64,000 bases of DNA from positions 3,906,001 through 3,970,000 of the forward strand of contig OX638134.1 in assembly GCA_951804985.1 (NCBI GenBank), in the 5' to 3' direction. Origin of the DNA: Dryomyza anilis. Lineage: Eukaryota > Arthropoda > Insecta > Diptera > Dryomyzidae. The translations under genes and the position numbers were made by a program. The notes beneath the pieces are model-generated. The model ran no database searches. It was not told the DNA's origin and was given only the letters and a program-made list of their open reading frames with translations. Shown here piece by piece: positions 1 to 15,000 of the stretch. Each line of letters starts with the position of its first letter. Position 1 is the first letter of the stretch.

Positions 1-3000
1 ATAAAATGCACCTACTTTCGACCATCTAGGACGCTCCGTTTAGGAGTTACGGCCATTTAAAGAAAATGAAAAATTATGCATTAAATATCTATAAAATGCA
101 CCTACTTTCGACCCTCTAGGACGCTCCGTTTAGGAGTTACCGCCAATTAAAGAAAATGTTTAAGAATCGATTTTCAAAACCTTATTATTCCGGAACCCAC
201 CGATCGAATTATATGAAATTTATAGTGAAAAATTATGCATTAAATATCTATAAAATGCACCTACTTTCGAAAAATTATGCATTAAATATCTATAAAATGC
301 ACCTACTTTCGACCCTCTAGGACGCTCCGTTTAGGAGTTACGGCCAATTAAAGAAAATGTTTAAGAATCGATTTTCAAAACCTTATTATTCCGGAACCCA
401 CCGATCGAATTATATGAAATTTACAGTGAAAAATTATGCATTAAATATCTATAAAATGCACCTACTTTCGACCCTCTAGGACGCTCCGTTTAGGAGTTAC
501 GGCCAATTAAAGAAAATGTTTAAGAATCGATTTTCAAAACCTTATTATTTCGGAACCCACCAATCGGAACCCACCAATGAAATTTACAGTGAAAAATTAT
601 GCATTAAATATCTATAAAATGCACCTACTTTCGACCCTCTAGGACGCTCCGTTTAGGAGTTACGGCCAATTAAAGAAAATGTTTAAGAATCGATTTTCAA
701 AACCTTATTATTCCGGAACCCACCGATCGAATTATATGAAATTTACAGTGAAAAATTATGCATTAAATATCTATAAAATGTGCCTACTTTCGACCCTCTA
801 GGACTCTCCGTTTAGGAGTTACGGCCAATTAAAGAAAATGTTTAAGAATCGATTTTCAAAACCTTATTATTCCGGAACCCACCGATCGAATTATATGAAA
901 TTTACAGTGAAAAATTATGCATTAAATATCTATAAAATGTGCCTACTTTTGACCCTCTAGGACTCTCCGTTTAGGAGTTACGGCCAATTAAAGAAAATGT
1001 TTAAGAATCGATTTTCAAAACCTTATTATTCCGGAACCCACCGATCGAATTATATGAAATTTACAGTGAAAAATTATGCATTAAATATCTATAAAATGTA
1101 CCTACTTTCGACCCTCTAGGACGCTCCGTTTAGGAGTTACGGCCAATTAAAGAAAATGTTTAAGAATCGATTTTCAAAACCTTATTATTCCGGAACCCAC
1201 CGATCGAATTATATGAAATTTACAGTGAAAAATTATGCATTAAATATCTATAAAATGTGCCTACTTTCGACCCTCTAGGACGCTCCGTTTAGGAGTTACG
1301 GCCAATTAAAGAAAATGTTTAAGAATCGATTTTCAAAACCTTATTATTCCGGAACCCACCGATCGAATTATATGAAATTTACAGTGAAAAATTATGCATT
1401 AAATATCTATAAAATGCACCTACTTTCGACCCTCTAGGACGCTCCGTTTAGGAGTTACGGCCAATTAAAGAAAATGTTTAAGAATCGATTTTCAAAACCT
1501 TATTATTCCGGAACCCACCGATCGAATTATATGAAATTTACAGTGAAAAATTATTCATTAAATATCTATAAAATGCACCTACTTTCGACCCTCTAGGACG
1601 CTCCGTTTAGGAGTTACGACCAATTAAAGAAAATGTTTAAAAATCGATTTTTAAAACCTTATTATTCCGGAACCCACCGATCGAATTATATGAAATTTAC
1701 AGTGAAAAATTATGCATTAAATATCTATAAAATGCACCTACTTTCGACCCTCTAGGACGCTCCGTTTAGGAGTTACGGCCAATTAAAGAAAATGTTTAAG
1801 AATCGATTTTCAAAACCTTATTATTCCGGAACCCACCGATCGAATTATATGAAATTTACAGTGAAAAATTATGCATTAAATATCTATAAAATGTACCTAC
1901 TTTCGACCCTCTAGGACGCTCCGTTTAGGAGTTACGGCCAATTAAAGAAAATGTTTAAGAATCGATTTTCAAAACCTTATTATTCCGGAACCCACCGATC
2001 GAATTATATGAAATTTACAGTGAAAAATTATGCATTAAATATCTATAAAATGTGCCTACTTTCGACCCTCTAGGACGCTCCGTTTAGGAGTTACGGCCAA
2101 TTAAAGAAAATGTTTAAGAATCGATTTTCAAAACCTTATTATTCCGGAACCCACCGATCGAATTATATGAAATTTACAGTGAAAAATTATGCATTAAATA
2201 TCTATAAAATGCACCTACTTTCGACCCTCTAGGACGCTCCGTTTAGGAGTTACGGCCAATTAAAGAAAATGTTTAAGAATCGATTTTCAAAACCTTATTA
2301 TTCCGGAACCCACCGATCGAATTATATGAAATTTACAGTGAAAAATTATGCATTAAATATCTATAAAATGCACCTACTTTCGACCCTCTAGGACGCTCCG
2401 TTTAGGAGTTACGGCCAATTAAAGAAAATGTTTAAGAATCGATTTTCAAAACCTTATTATTTCGGAACCCACCGATCGAATTATATGAAATTTACAGTGA
2501 TAAATTATGCATTAAATATCTATAAAATGTGCCTACTTTCGACCCTCTAGGACGCTCCGTTTAGGAGTTACGGCCAATTAAAGAAAATGTTTAAAAATCG
2601 ATTTTCAAAACCTTATTATTCCGGAACCCACCAATCGGAACCCACCAATGAAATTTACAGTGAAAAATTATGCATTAAATATCTATAAAATGTACCTACT
2701 TTTGACCCTCTAGGACGCTCCGTTTAGGAGTTACGGCCAATTAAAGAAAATGTTTAAAAATCGATTTTTAAAACCTTATTATTCCGGAACCCACCGATCG
2801 AATTATATGAAATTTACAGTGAAAAATTATGCATTAAATATCTATAAAATGTGCCTACTTTCGACCCTCTAGGACGCTCCGTTTAGGAGTTACGGCCAAT
2901 TAAAGAAAATGTTTAAGAATCGATTTTCAAAACCTTATTATTCCGGAACCCACCGATCGAATTATATGAAATTTACAGTGAAAAATTAGGCATTAAATAT

Positions 3001-6000
3001 CTATAAAATGCACCTACTTTCGACCATCTAGGACGCTCCGTTTAGGAGTTACGGCCATTTAAAGAAAATGAAAAATTATGCATTAAATATCTATAAAATG
3101 CACCTACTTTCGACCCTCTAGGACGCTCCGTTTAGGAGTTACCGCCAATTAAAGAAAATGTTTAAGAATCGATTTTCAAAACCTTATTATTCCGGAACCC
3201 ACCGATCGAATTATATGAAATTTACAGTGAAAAATTATGCATTAAATATCTATAAAATGCACCTACTTTCGACCCTCTAGGACGCTCCGTTTAGGAGTTA
3301 CGGCCAATTAAAGAAAATGTTTAAGAATCGATTTTCAAAACCTTATTATTCCGGAACCCACCGATCGAATTATATGAAATTTACAGTGAAAAATTATGCA
3401 TTAAATATCTATAAAATGCACCTACTTTCGACCCTCTAGGACGCTCCGTTTAGGAGTTACGGCCAATTAAAGAAAATGTTTAAGAATCGATTTTCAAAAC
3501 CTTATTATTCCGGAACCCACCGATCGAATTATATGAAATTTACAGTGAAAAATTATGCATTAAATATCTATAAAATGCACCTACCTTCGACCCTCTAGGA
3601 CGCTCCGTTTAGGAGTTACGGCCAATTAAAGAAAATGTTTAAAAATCGATTTTCAAAACCTTATTATTCCGGAACCCACCAATCGAATTATATGAAATTT
3701 ACAGTGAAAAATTATGCATTAAATATCTATAAAATGCACCTACTTTCGACCCTCTAGGACGCTCCGTTTAGGAGTTACGGCCAATTAAAGAAAATGTTTA
3801 AGAATCGATTTTCAAAACCATATTATTCCGGAACCCACCGATCGAATTATATGAAATTTACAGTGAAAAATTATTCATTAAATATCTATAAAATGTGCCT
3901 ACTTTCGACCCTCTAGGACGCTCCGTTTAGGAGTTACGGCCAATTAAAGAAAATGTTTAAGAATCGATTTTCAAAACCTTATTATTCCGGAACCCACCGA
4001 TCGAATTATATGAAATTTACAGTAAAAAATTATGCATTAAATATCTATAAAATGCACCTACTTTCGACCCTCTAGGACGCTCCGTTTAGGAGTTACGGCC
4101 AATTAAAGAAAATGTTTAAGAATCGATTTTCAAAACCTTATTATTCCGGAACCCACCGATCGAATTATATGAAATTTACAGTGAAAAATTATTCATTAAA
4201 TATCTATAAAATGTGCCTACTTTCGACCCTCTAGGACGCTCCGTTTAGGAGTTACGGCCAATTAAAGAAAATGTTTAAGAATCGATTTTCAAAACCTTAT
4301 TATTCCGGAACCCACCAATCGAATTATATGAAATTTACAGTGAAAAATTATGCATTAAATATCTATAAAATGTGCCTACTTTCGACCCTCTAGGACGCTC
4401 CGTTTAGGAGTTACGGCCAATTAAAGAAAATGTTTATGAATCGATTTTCAAAACCTTATTATTCCGGAACCCACCAATCGAATTATATGAAATTTACAGT
4501 GAAAAATTATGCGTTAAATATCTATAAAATGTGCCTACTTTCGACCCTCTAGGACGCTCCGTTTAGGAGTTACGGCCAATTAAAGAAAATGTTTAAAAAT
4601 CGATTTTCAAAACCTTATTATTCCGGAACCCACCAATCGAATTATATGAAATTTACAGTGAAAAATTATGCATTAAATATCTATAAAATGCACCTACTTT
4701 CGACCCTCTAGGACGCTCCGTTTAGGAGTTACGGCCAATTAAAGAAAATGTTTAAGAATCGATTTTCAAAACCTTATTATTCCGGAACCCACCGATCGAA
4801 TTATATGAAATTTACAGTGAAAAATTATGCATTAAATATCTATAAAATGTGCCTACTTTCGATCCTCTAGAACGCTCCGCCGTTTAGGAGTTACGGCCAA
4901 TTAAAGAAAATGTTTAAGAATCGATTTTCAAAACCTTATTATTCCGGAACCCACCGATCGAATTATATGAAATTTACAGTGAAAAATTATGCATTAAATA
5001 TCTATAAAATGTGCCTACTTTCGACCCTCTAGGACGCTCCGTTTAGGAGTTACGGCCAATTAAAGAAAATGTTTAAAAATCGATTTTCAAAACCTTATTA
5101 TTCCGGAACCCACCGATCGAATTATATGAAATTTACAGTGAAAAATTATGCATTAAATATCTATAAAATGTACCTACTTTCGACCCTCTAGGACGCTCCG
5201 TTTAGGAGTTACGGCCAATTAAAGAAAATGTTTAAAAATCGATTTTTAAAACCTTATTATTCCGGAACCCACCGATCGAATTATATGAAATTTACAGTGA
5301 AAAATTATGCATTAAATATCTATAAAATGCACCTACCTTCGACCCTCTAGGACGCTCCGTTTAGGAGTTACGGCCAATTAAAGAAAATGTTTAAAAATCG
5401 ATTTTCAAAACCTTATTATTCCGGAACCCACCGATCGAATTATATGAAATTTACAGTGAAAAATTATGCATTAAATATCTATAAAATGTACCTACTTTCG
5501 ACCCTCTAGGACGCTCCGTTTAGGAGTTACGGCCAATTAAAGAAAATGTTTAAGAATCGATTTTCAAAACCTTATTATTCCGGAACCCACCGATCGAATT
5601 ATATGAAATTTACAGTGAAAAATTAGGCATTAAATATCTATAAAATGTGCCTACTTTCGACCCTCTAGGACGCTCCGTTTAGGAGTTACGGCCAATTAAA
5701 GAAAATGTTTAAGAATCGATTTTCAAAACCTTATTATTCCGGAACCCACCAATCGAATTATATGAAATTTACAGTGAAAAATTATGCATTAAATATCTAT
5801 AAAATGTGCCTACTTTCGACCCTCTAGGACGCTCCGTTTAGGAGTTACGGCCAATTAAAGAAAATGTTTATGAATCGATTTTCAAAACCTTATTATTCCG
5901 GAACCCACCAATCGAATTATATGAAATTTACAGTGAAAAATTAGGCATTAAATATCTATAAAATGTGCCTACTTTCGACCCTCTAGGACGCTCCGTTTAG

Positions 6001-9000
6001 GAGTTACGGCCAATTAAAGAAAATGTTTAAGAATCGATTTTCAAAACCTTATTATTCCGGAACCCACCGATCGAATTATATGAAATTTACAGTAAAAAAT
6101 TATGCATTAAATATCTATAAAATGCACCTACTTTCGACCCTCTAGGACGCTTCGTTTAGGAGTTACGGCCAATTAAAGAAAATGTTTAAGAATCGATTTT
6201 CAAAACCTTATTATTCCGGAACCCACCGATCGAATTATATGAAATTTACAGTGAAAAATTATTCATTAAATATCTATAAAATGTGCCTACTTTCGACCCT
6301 CTAGGACGCTCCGTTTAGGAGTTACGGCCAATTAAAGAAAATGTTTAAGAATCGATTTTCAAAACCTTATTATTCCGGAACCCACCAATCGAATTATATG
6401 AAATTTACAGTGAAAAATTATGCATTAAATATCTATAAAATGTGCCTACTTTCGACCCTCTAGGACGCTCCGTTTAGGAGTTACGGCCAATTAAAGAAAA
6501 TGTTTATGAATCGATTTTCAAAACCTTATTATTCCGGAACCCACCAATCGAATTATATGAAATTTACAGTGAAAAATTATGCGTTAAATATCTATAAAAT
6601 GTGCCTACTTTCGACCCTCTAGGACGCTCCGTTTAGGAGTTACGGCCAATTAAAGAAAATGTTTAAAAATCGATTTTCAAAACCTTATTATTCCGGAACC
6701 CACCAATCGAATTATATGAAATTTACAGTGAAAAATTATGCATTAAATATCTATAAAATGCACCTACTTTCGACCCTCTAGGACGCTCCGTTTAGGAGTT
6801 ACGGCCAATTAAAGAAAATGTTTAAGAATCGATTTTCAAAACCTTATTATTCCGGAACCCACCGATCGAATTATATGAAATTTACAGTGAAAAATTATGC
6901 ATTAAATATCTATAAAATGTGCCTACTTTCGACCCTCTAGGACGCTCCGTTTAGGAGTTACGGCCAATTAAAGAAAATGTTTAAAAATCGATTTTCAAAA
7001 CCTTATTATTCCGGAACCCACCGATCGAATTATATGAAATTTACAGTGAAAAATTATGCATTAAATATCTATAAAATGTACCTACTTTCGACCCTCTAGG
7101 ACGCTCCGTTTAGGAGTTACGGCCAATTAAAGAAAATGTTTAAAAATCGATTTTTAAAACCTTATTATTCCGGAACCCACCGATCGAATTATATGAAATT
7201 TACAGTGAAAAATTATGCATTAAATATCTATAAAATGTGCCTACTTTCGACCCTCTAGGACGCTCCGTTTAGGAGTTACGGCCAATTAAAGAAAATGTTT
7301 AAGAATCGATTTTCAAAACCTTATTATGCCGGAACCCACCGATCGAATTATATGAAATTTACAGTGAAAAATTATTCATTAAATATCTATAAAATGTGCC
7401 TACTTTCGACCCTCTAGGACGCTCCGTTTAGGAGTTACGGCCAATTAAAGAAAATGTTTAAGAATCGATTTTCAAAACCTTATTATTCCGGAACCCACCG
7501 ATCGAATTATATGAAATTTACAGTGAAAAATTATTCATTAAATATCTATAAAATGTGCCTACTTTCGACCCTCTAGGACGCTCCGTTTAGGAGTTACGGC
7601 CAATTAAAGAAAATGTTTAAAAATCGATTTTCAAAACCTTATTATTCCGGAACCCACCAATCGAATTATATGAAATTTACAGTGAAAAATTATGCATTAA
7701 ATATCTATAAAATGCACCTACTTTCGACCCTCTAGGACGCTCCGTTTAGGAGTTACGGCCAATTAAAGAAAATGTTTAAGAATCGATTTTCAAAACCTTA
7801 TTATTCCGGAACCCACCGATCGAATTATATGAAATTTACAGTGAAAAATTAGGCATTAAATATCTATAAAATGCACCTACTTTCGACCATCTAGGACGCT
7901 CCGTTTAGGAGTTACGGCCATTTAAAGAAAATGAAAAATTATGCATTAAATATCTATAAAATGCACCTACTTTCGACCCTCTAGGACGCTCCGTTTAGGA
8001 GTTACCGCCAATTAAAGAAAATGTTTAAGAATCGATTTTCAAAACCTTATTATTCCGGAACCCACCGATCGAATTATATGAAATTTACAGTGAAAAATTA
8101 TGCATTAAATATCTATAAAATGTGCCTACTTTCGACCCTCTAGGACGCTCCGTTTAGGAGTTACGGCCAATTAAAGAAAATGTTTAAGAATCGATTTTCA
8201 AAACCTTATTATTCCGGAACCCACCGATCGAATTATATGAAATTTACAGTGAAAAATTATTCATTAAATATCTATAAAATGTGCCTACTTTCGACCCTCT
8301 AGGACGCTCCGTTTAGGAGTTACGGCCAATTAAAGAAAATGTTTAAGAATCGATTTTCAAAACCTTATTATTCCGGAACCCACCAATCGAATTATATGAA
8401 ATTTACAGTGAAAAATTATGCATTAAATATCTATAAAATGTGCCTACTTTCGACCCTCTAGGACGCTCCGTTTAGGAGTTACGGCCAATTAAAGAAAATG
8501 TTTATGAATCGATTTTCAAAACCTTATTATTCCGGAACCCACCAATCGAATTATATGAAATTTACAGTGAAAAATTATGCGTTAAATATCTATAAAATGT
8601 GCCTACTTTCGACCCTCTAGGACGCTCCGTTTAGGAGTTACGGCCAATTAAAGAAAATGTTTAAAAATCGATTTTCAAAACCTTATTATTCCGGAACCCA
8701 CCAATCGAATTATATGAAATTTACAGTGAAAAATTATGCATTAAATATCTATAAAATGCACCTACTTTCGACCCTCTAGGACGCTTCGTTTAGGAGTTAC
8801 GGCCAATTAAAGAAAATGTTTAAGAATCGATTTTCAAAACCTTATTATTCCGGAACCCACCGATCGAATTATATGAAATTTACAGTGAAAAATTATGCAT
8901 TAAATATCTATAAAATGTGCCTACTTTCGACCCTCTAGGACGCTCCGTTTAGGAGTTACGGCCAATTAAAGAAAATGTTTAAAAATCGATTTTCAAAACC

Positions 9001-12000
9001 TTATTATTCCGGAACCCACCAATCGGAACCCACCAATGAAATTTACAGTGAAAAATTATGCATTAAATATCTATAAAATGTGCCTACTTTCGACCCTCTA
9101 GGACGCTCCGTTTAGGAGTTACGGCCAATTAAAGAAAATGTTTAAGAATCGATTTTCAAAACCTTATTATTCCGGAACCCACCGATCGAATTATATGAAA
9201 TTTACAGTGAAAAATTATGCATTAAATATCTATAAAATGCACCTACTTTCGACCCTCTAGGACGCTCCGTTTAGGAGTTACGGCCAATTAAAGAAAATGT
9301 TTAAGAATCGATTTTCAAAACCTTATTATTCCGGAACCCACCGATCGAATTATATGAAATTTACAGTGAAAAATTATGCATTAAATATCTATAAAATGCA
9401 CCTACTTTCGACCCTCTAGGACGCTCCGTTTAGGAGTTACGGCCAATTAAAGAAAATGTTTAAGAATCGATTTTCAAAACCTTATTATTCCGGAACCCAC
9501 CAATCGAATTATATGAAATTTACAGTGAAAAATTATGCATTAAATATCTATAAAATGTGCCTACTTTCGACCCTCTAGGACGCTCCGTTTAGGAGTTACG
9601 GCCAATTAAAGAAAATGTTTAAGAATCGATTTTCAAAACCTTATTATTCCGGAACCCACCGATCGAATTATATGAAATTTACAGTGAAAAATTATGCATT
9701 AAATATCTATAAAATGCACCTACTTTCGACCCTCTAGGACGCTCCGTTTAGGAGTTACGGCCAATTAAAGAAAATGTTTAAGAATCGATTTTCAAAACCT
9801 TATTATTCCGGAACCCACCAATCGAATTATATGAAATTTACAGTGAAAAATTATGCATTAAATATCTATAAAATGTGCCTACTTTCGACCCTCTAGGACG
9901 CTCCGTTTAGGAGTTACGGCCAATTAAAGAAAATGTTTAAGAATCGATTTTCAAAACCTTATTATTCCGGAACCCACCGATCGAATTATATGAAATTTAC
10001 AGTGAAAAATTATTCATTAAATATCTATAAAATGTGCCTACTTTCGACCCTCTAGGACGCTCCGTTTAGGAGTTACGGCCAATTAAAGAAAATGTTTAAG
10101 AATCGATTTTCAAAACCTTATTATTCCGGAACCCACCAATCGAATTATATGAAATTTACAGTGAAAAATTATGCATTAAATATCTATAAAATGTGCCTAC
10201 TTTCGACCCTCTAGGACGCTCCGTTTAGGAGTTACGGCCAATTAAAGAAAATGTTTATGAATCGATTTTCAAAACCTTATTATTCCGGAACCCACCAATC
10301 GAATTATATGAAATTTACAGTGAAAAATTATGCGTTAAATATCTATAAAATGCACCTACTTTCGACCCTCTAGGACGCTTCGTTTAGGAGTTACGGCCAA
10401 TTAAAGAAAATGTTTAAGAATCGATTTTCAAAACCTTATTATTCCGGAACCCACCGATCGAATTATATGAAATTTACAGTGAAAAATTATGCATTAAATA
10501 TCTATAAAATGTGCCTACTTTCGACCCTCTAGGACGCTCCGTTCAGGAGTTACGGCCAATTAAAGAAAATGTTTAAAAATCGATTTTCAAAACCTTATTA
10601 TTCCGGAACCCACCAATCGGAACCCACCAATGAAATTTACAGTGAAAAATTATGCATTAAATATCTATAAAATGCACCTACTTTCGACCCTCTAGGACGC
10701 TTCGTTTAGGAGTTACGGCCAATTAAAGAAAATGTTTAAGAATCGATTTTCAAAACCTTATTATTCCGGAACCCACCGATCGAATTATATGAAATTTACA
10801 GTGAAAAATTATGCATTAAATATCTATAAAATGTGCCTACTTTCGACCCTCTAGGACGCTCCGTTTAGGAGTTACGGCCAATTAAAGAAAATGTTTAAGA
10901 ATCGATTTTCAAAACCTTATTATTCCGGAACCCACCGATCGAATTATATGAAATTTACAGTGAAAAATTAGGCATTAAATATCTATAAAATGCACCTACT
11001 TTCGACCATCTAGGACGCTCCGTTTAGGAGTTACGGCCATTTAAAGAAAATGAAAAATTATGCATTAAATATCTATAAAATGCACCTACTTTCGACCCTC
11101 TAGGACGCTCCGTTTAGGAGTTACCGCCAATTAAAGAAAATGTTTAAGAATCGATTTTCAAAACCTTATTATTCCGGAACCCACCGATCGAATTATATGA
11201 AATTTACAGTGAAAAATTATGCATTAAATATCTATAAAATGCACCTACTTTCGACCCTCTAGGACGCTCCGTTTAGGAGTTACGGCCAATTAAAGAAAAT
11301 GTTTAAGAATCGATTTTCAAAACCTTATTATTCCGGAACCCACCGATCGAATTATATGAAATTTACAGTGAAAAATTATGCATTAAATATCTATAAAATG
11401 CACCTACCTTCGACCCTCTAGGACGCTCCGTTTAGGAGTTACGGCCAATTAAAGAAAATGTTTAAAAATCGATTTTCAAAACCTTATTATTCCGGAACCC
11501 ACCAATCGAATTATATGAAATTTACAGTGAAAAATTATGCATTAAATATCTATAAAATGCACCTACTTTCGACCCTCTAGGACGCTCCGTTTAGGAGTTA
11601 CGGCCAATTAAAGAAAATGTTTAAGAATCGATTTTCAAAACCTTATTATTCCGGAACCCACCGATCGAATTATATGAAATTTACAGTGAAAAATTATTCA
11701 TTAAATATCTATAAAATGTGCCTACTTTCGACCCTCTAGGACGCTCCGTTTAGGAGTTACGGCCAATTAAAGAAAATGTATAAGAATCGATTTTCAAAAC
11801 CTTATTATTCCGGAACCCACCGATCGAATTATATGAAATTTACAGTGAAAAATTATGCATTAAATATCTATAAAATGCACCTACTTTCGACCCTCTAGGA
11901 CGCTCCGTTTAGGAGTTACGGCCAATTAAAGAAAATGTTTAAGAATCGATTTTCAAAACCTTATTATTCCGGAACCCACCGATCGAATTATATGAAATTT

Positions 12001-15000
12001 ACAGTGAAAAATTATTCATTAAATATCTATAAAATGTGCCTACTTTCGACCCTCTAGGACGCTCCGTTTAGGAGTTACGGCCAATTAAAGAAAATGTTTA
12101 AAAATCGATTTTCAAAACCTTATTATTCCGGAACCCACCAATCGAATTATATGAAATTTACAGTGAAAAATTATGCATTAAATATCTATAAAATGCACCT
12201 ACTTTCGACCCTCTAGGACGCTCCGTTTAGGAGTTACGGCCAATTAAAGAAAATGTTTAAGAATCGATTTTCAAAACCTTATTATTCCGGAACCCACCGA
12301 TCGAATTATATGAAATTTACAGTGAAAAATTATGCATTAAATATCTATAAAATGCACCTACTTTCGACCCTCTAGGACGCTCCGTTTAGGAGTTACGGCC
12401 AATTAAAGAAAATGTTTAAGAATCGATTTTCAAAACCTTATTATTCCGGAACCCACCGATCGAATTATATGAAATTTACAGTGAAAAATTATGCATTAAA
12501 TATCTATAAAATGTGCCTACTTTCGACCCCCTAGGACGCTCCGTTTAGGAGTTACTGCCAATTAAAGAAAATGTTTAAAAATCGATTTTCAAAACCTTAT
12601 TATTCCGGAACCCACCGATCGAATTATATGAAATTTACAGTGAAAAATTATGCATTAAATATCTATAAAATGTGCCTACTTTCGACCCTCTAGGACGCTC
12701 CGTTTAGGAGTTACGGCCAATTAAAGAAAATGTTTAAAAATCGATTTTTAAAACCTTATTATTCCGGAACCCACCGATCGAATTATATGAAATTTACAGT
12801 GAAAAATTAGGCATTAAATATCTATAAAATGCACCTACTTTCGACCATCTAGGACGCTCCGTTTAGGAGTTACGGCCATTTAAAGAAAATGTTTAAGAAT
12901 CGATTTTCAAAACCTTATTATTCCGGAACCCACCGATCGAATTATATGAAATTTACAGTGAAAAATTATGCATTAAATATCTATAAAATGTGCCTACTTT
13001 CGACCCTCTAGGACGCTCCGTTTAGGAGTTACGGCCAATTAAAGAAAATGTTTAAAAATCGATTTTCAAAACCTTATTATTCCGGAACCCACCGATCGAA
13101 TTATATGAAATTTACAGTGAAAAATTATGCATTAAATATCTATAAAATGCACCTACTTTCGACCCTCTAGGACGCTCCGTTTAGGAGTTACGGCCAATTA
13201 AAGAAAATGTTTAAGAATCGATTTTCAAAACCTTATTATTCCGGAACCCACCGATCGAATTATATGAAATTTACAGTGAAAAATTATGCATTAAATATCT
13301 ATAAAATGTGCCTACTTTCGACCCTCTAGGACGCTCCGTTTAGGAGTTACGGCCAATTAAAGAAAATGTTTAAAAATCGATTTTCAAAACCTTATTATTC
13401 CGGAACCCACCGATCGAATTATATGAAATTTACAGTGAAAAATTATGCATTAAATATCTATAAAATGCACCTACTTTCGACCCTCTAGGACGCTCCGTTT
13501 AGGAGTTACGGCCAATTAAAGAAAATGTTTAAGAATCGATTTTCAAAACCTTATTATTCCGGAACCCACCGATCGAATTATATGAAATTTACAGTGAAAA
13601 ATTATGCATTAAATATCTATAAAATGTGCCTACTTACGGCCAATTAAAGAAAATGTTTAAAAATCGATTTTCAAAACCTTATTATTCCGGAACCCACCGA
13701 TCGAATTATATGAAATTTACAGTGAAAAATTATGCATTAAATATCTATAAAATGTGCCTACTTTCGACCCTCTAGGACGCTCCGTTTAGGAGTTACGGCC
13801 AATTAAAGAAAATGTTTAAAAATCGATTTTTAAAACCTTATTATTCCGGAACCCACCGATCGAATTATATGAAATTTACAGTGAAAAATTAGGCATTAAA
13901 TATCTATAAAATGCACCTACTTTCGACCATCTAGGACGCTCCGTTTAGGAGTTACGGCCATTTAAAGAAAATGTTTAAGAATCGATTTTCAAAACCTTAT
14001 TATTCCGGAACCCACCGATCGAATTATATGAAATTTACAGTGAAAAATTATGCATTAAATATCTATAAAATGTGCCTACTTTCGACCCTCTAGGACGCTC
14101 CGTTTAGGAGTTACGGCCAATTAAAGAAAATGTTTAAAAATCGATTTTCAAAACCTTATTATTCCGGAACCCACCGATCGAATTATATGAAATTTACAGT
14201 GAAAAATTATGCATTAAATATCTATAAAATGCACCTACTTTCGACCCTCTAGGACGCTCCGTTTAGGAGTTACGGCCAATTAAAGAAAATGTTTAAGAAT
14301 CGATTTTCAAAACCTTATTATTCCGGAACCCACCGATCGAATTATATGAAATTTACAGTGAAAAATTATGCATTAAATATCTATAAAATGTGCCTACTTT
14401 CGACCCTCTAGGACGCTCCGTTTAGGAGTTACGGCCAATTAAAGAAAATGTTTAAAAATCGATTTTCAAAACCTTATTATTCCGGAACCCACCGATCGAA
14501 TTATATGAAATTTACAGTGAAAAATTATGCATTAAATATCTATAAAATGTGCCTACTTTCGACCCTCTAGGACGCTCCGTTTAGGAGTTACGGCCAATTA
14601 AAGAAAATGTTTAAGAATCGATTTTCAAAACCTTATTATTCCGGAACCCACCGATCGAATTATATGAAATTTACAGTGAAAAATTATGCATTAAATATCT
14701 ATAAAATGCACCTACTTTCGACCCTCTAGGACGCTCCGTTTAGGAGTTACGACCAATTAAAGAAAATGTTTAAAAATCGATTTTTAAAACCTTATTATTC
14801 CGGAACCCACCGATCGAATTATATGAAATTTACAGTGAAAAATTAGGCATTAAATATCTATAAAATGCACCTACTTACGGCCATTTAAAGAAAATGTTTA
14901 AGAATCGATTTTCAAAACCTTATTATTCCGGAACCCACCGATCGAATTATATGAAATTTACAGTGAAAAATTATGCATTAAATATCTATAAAATGCACCT

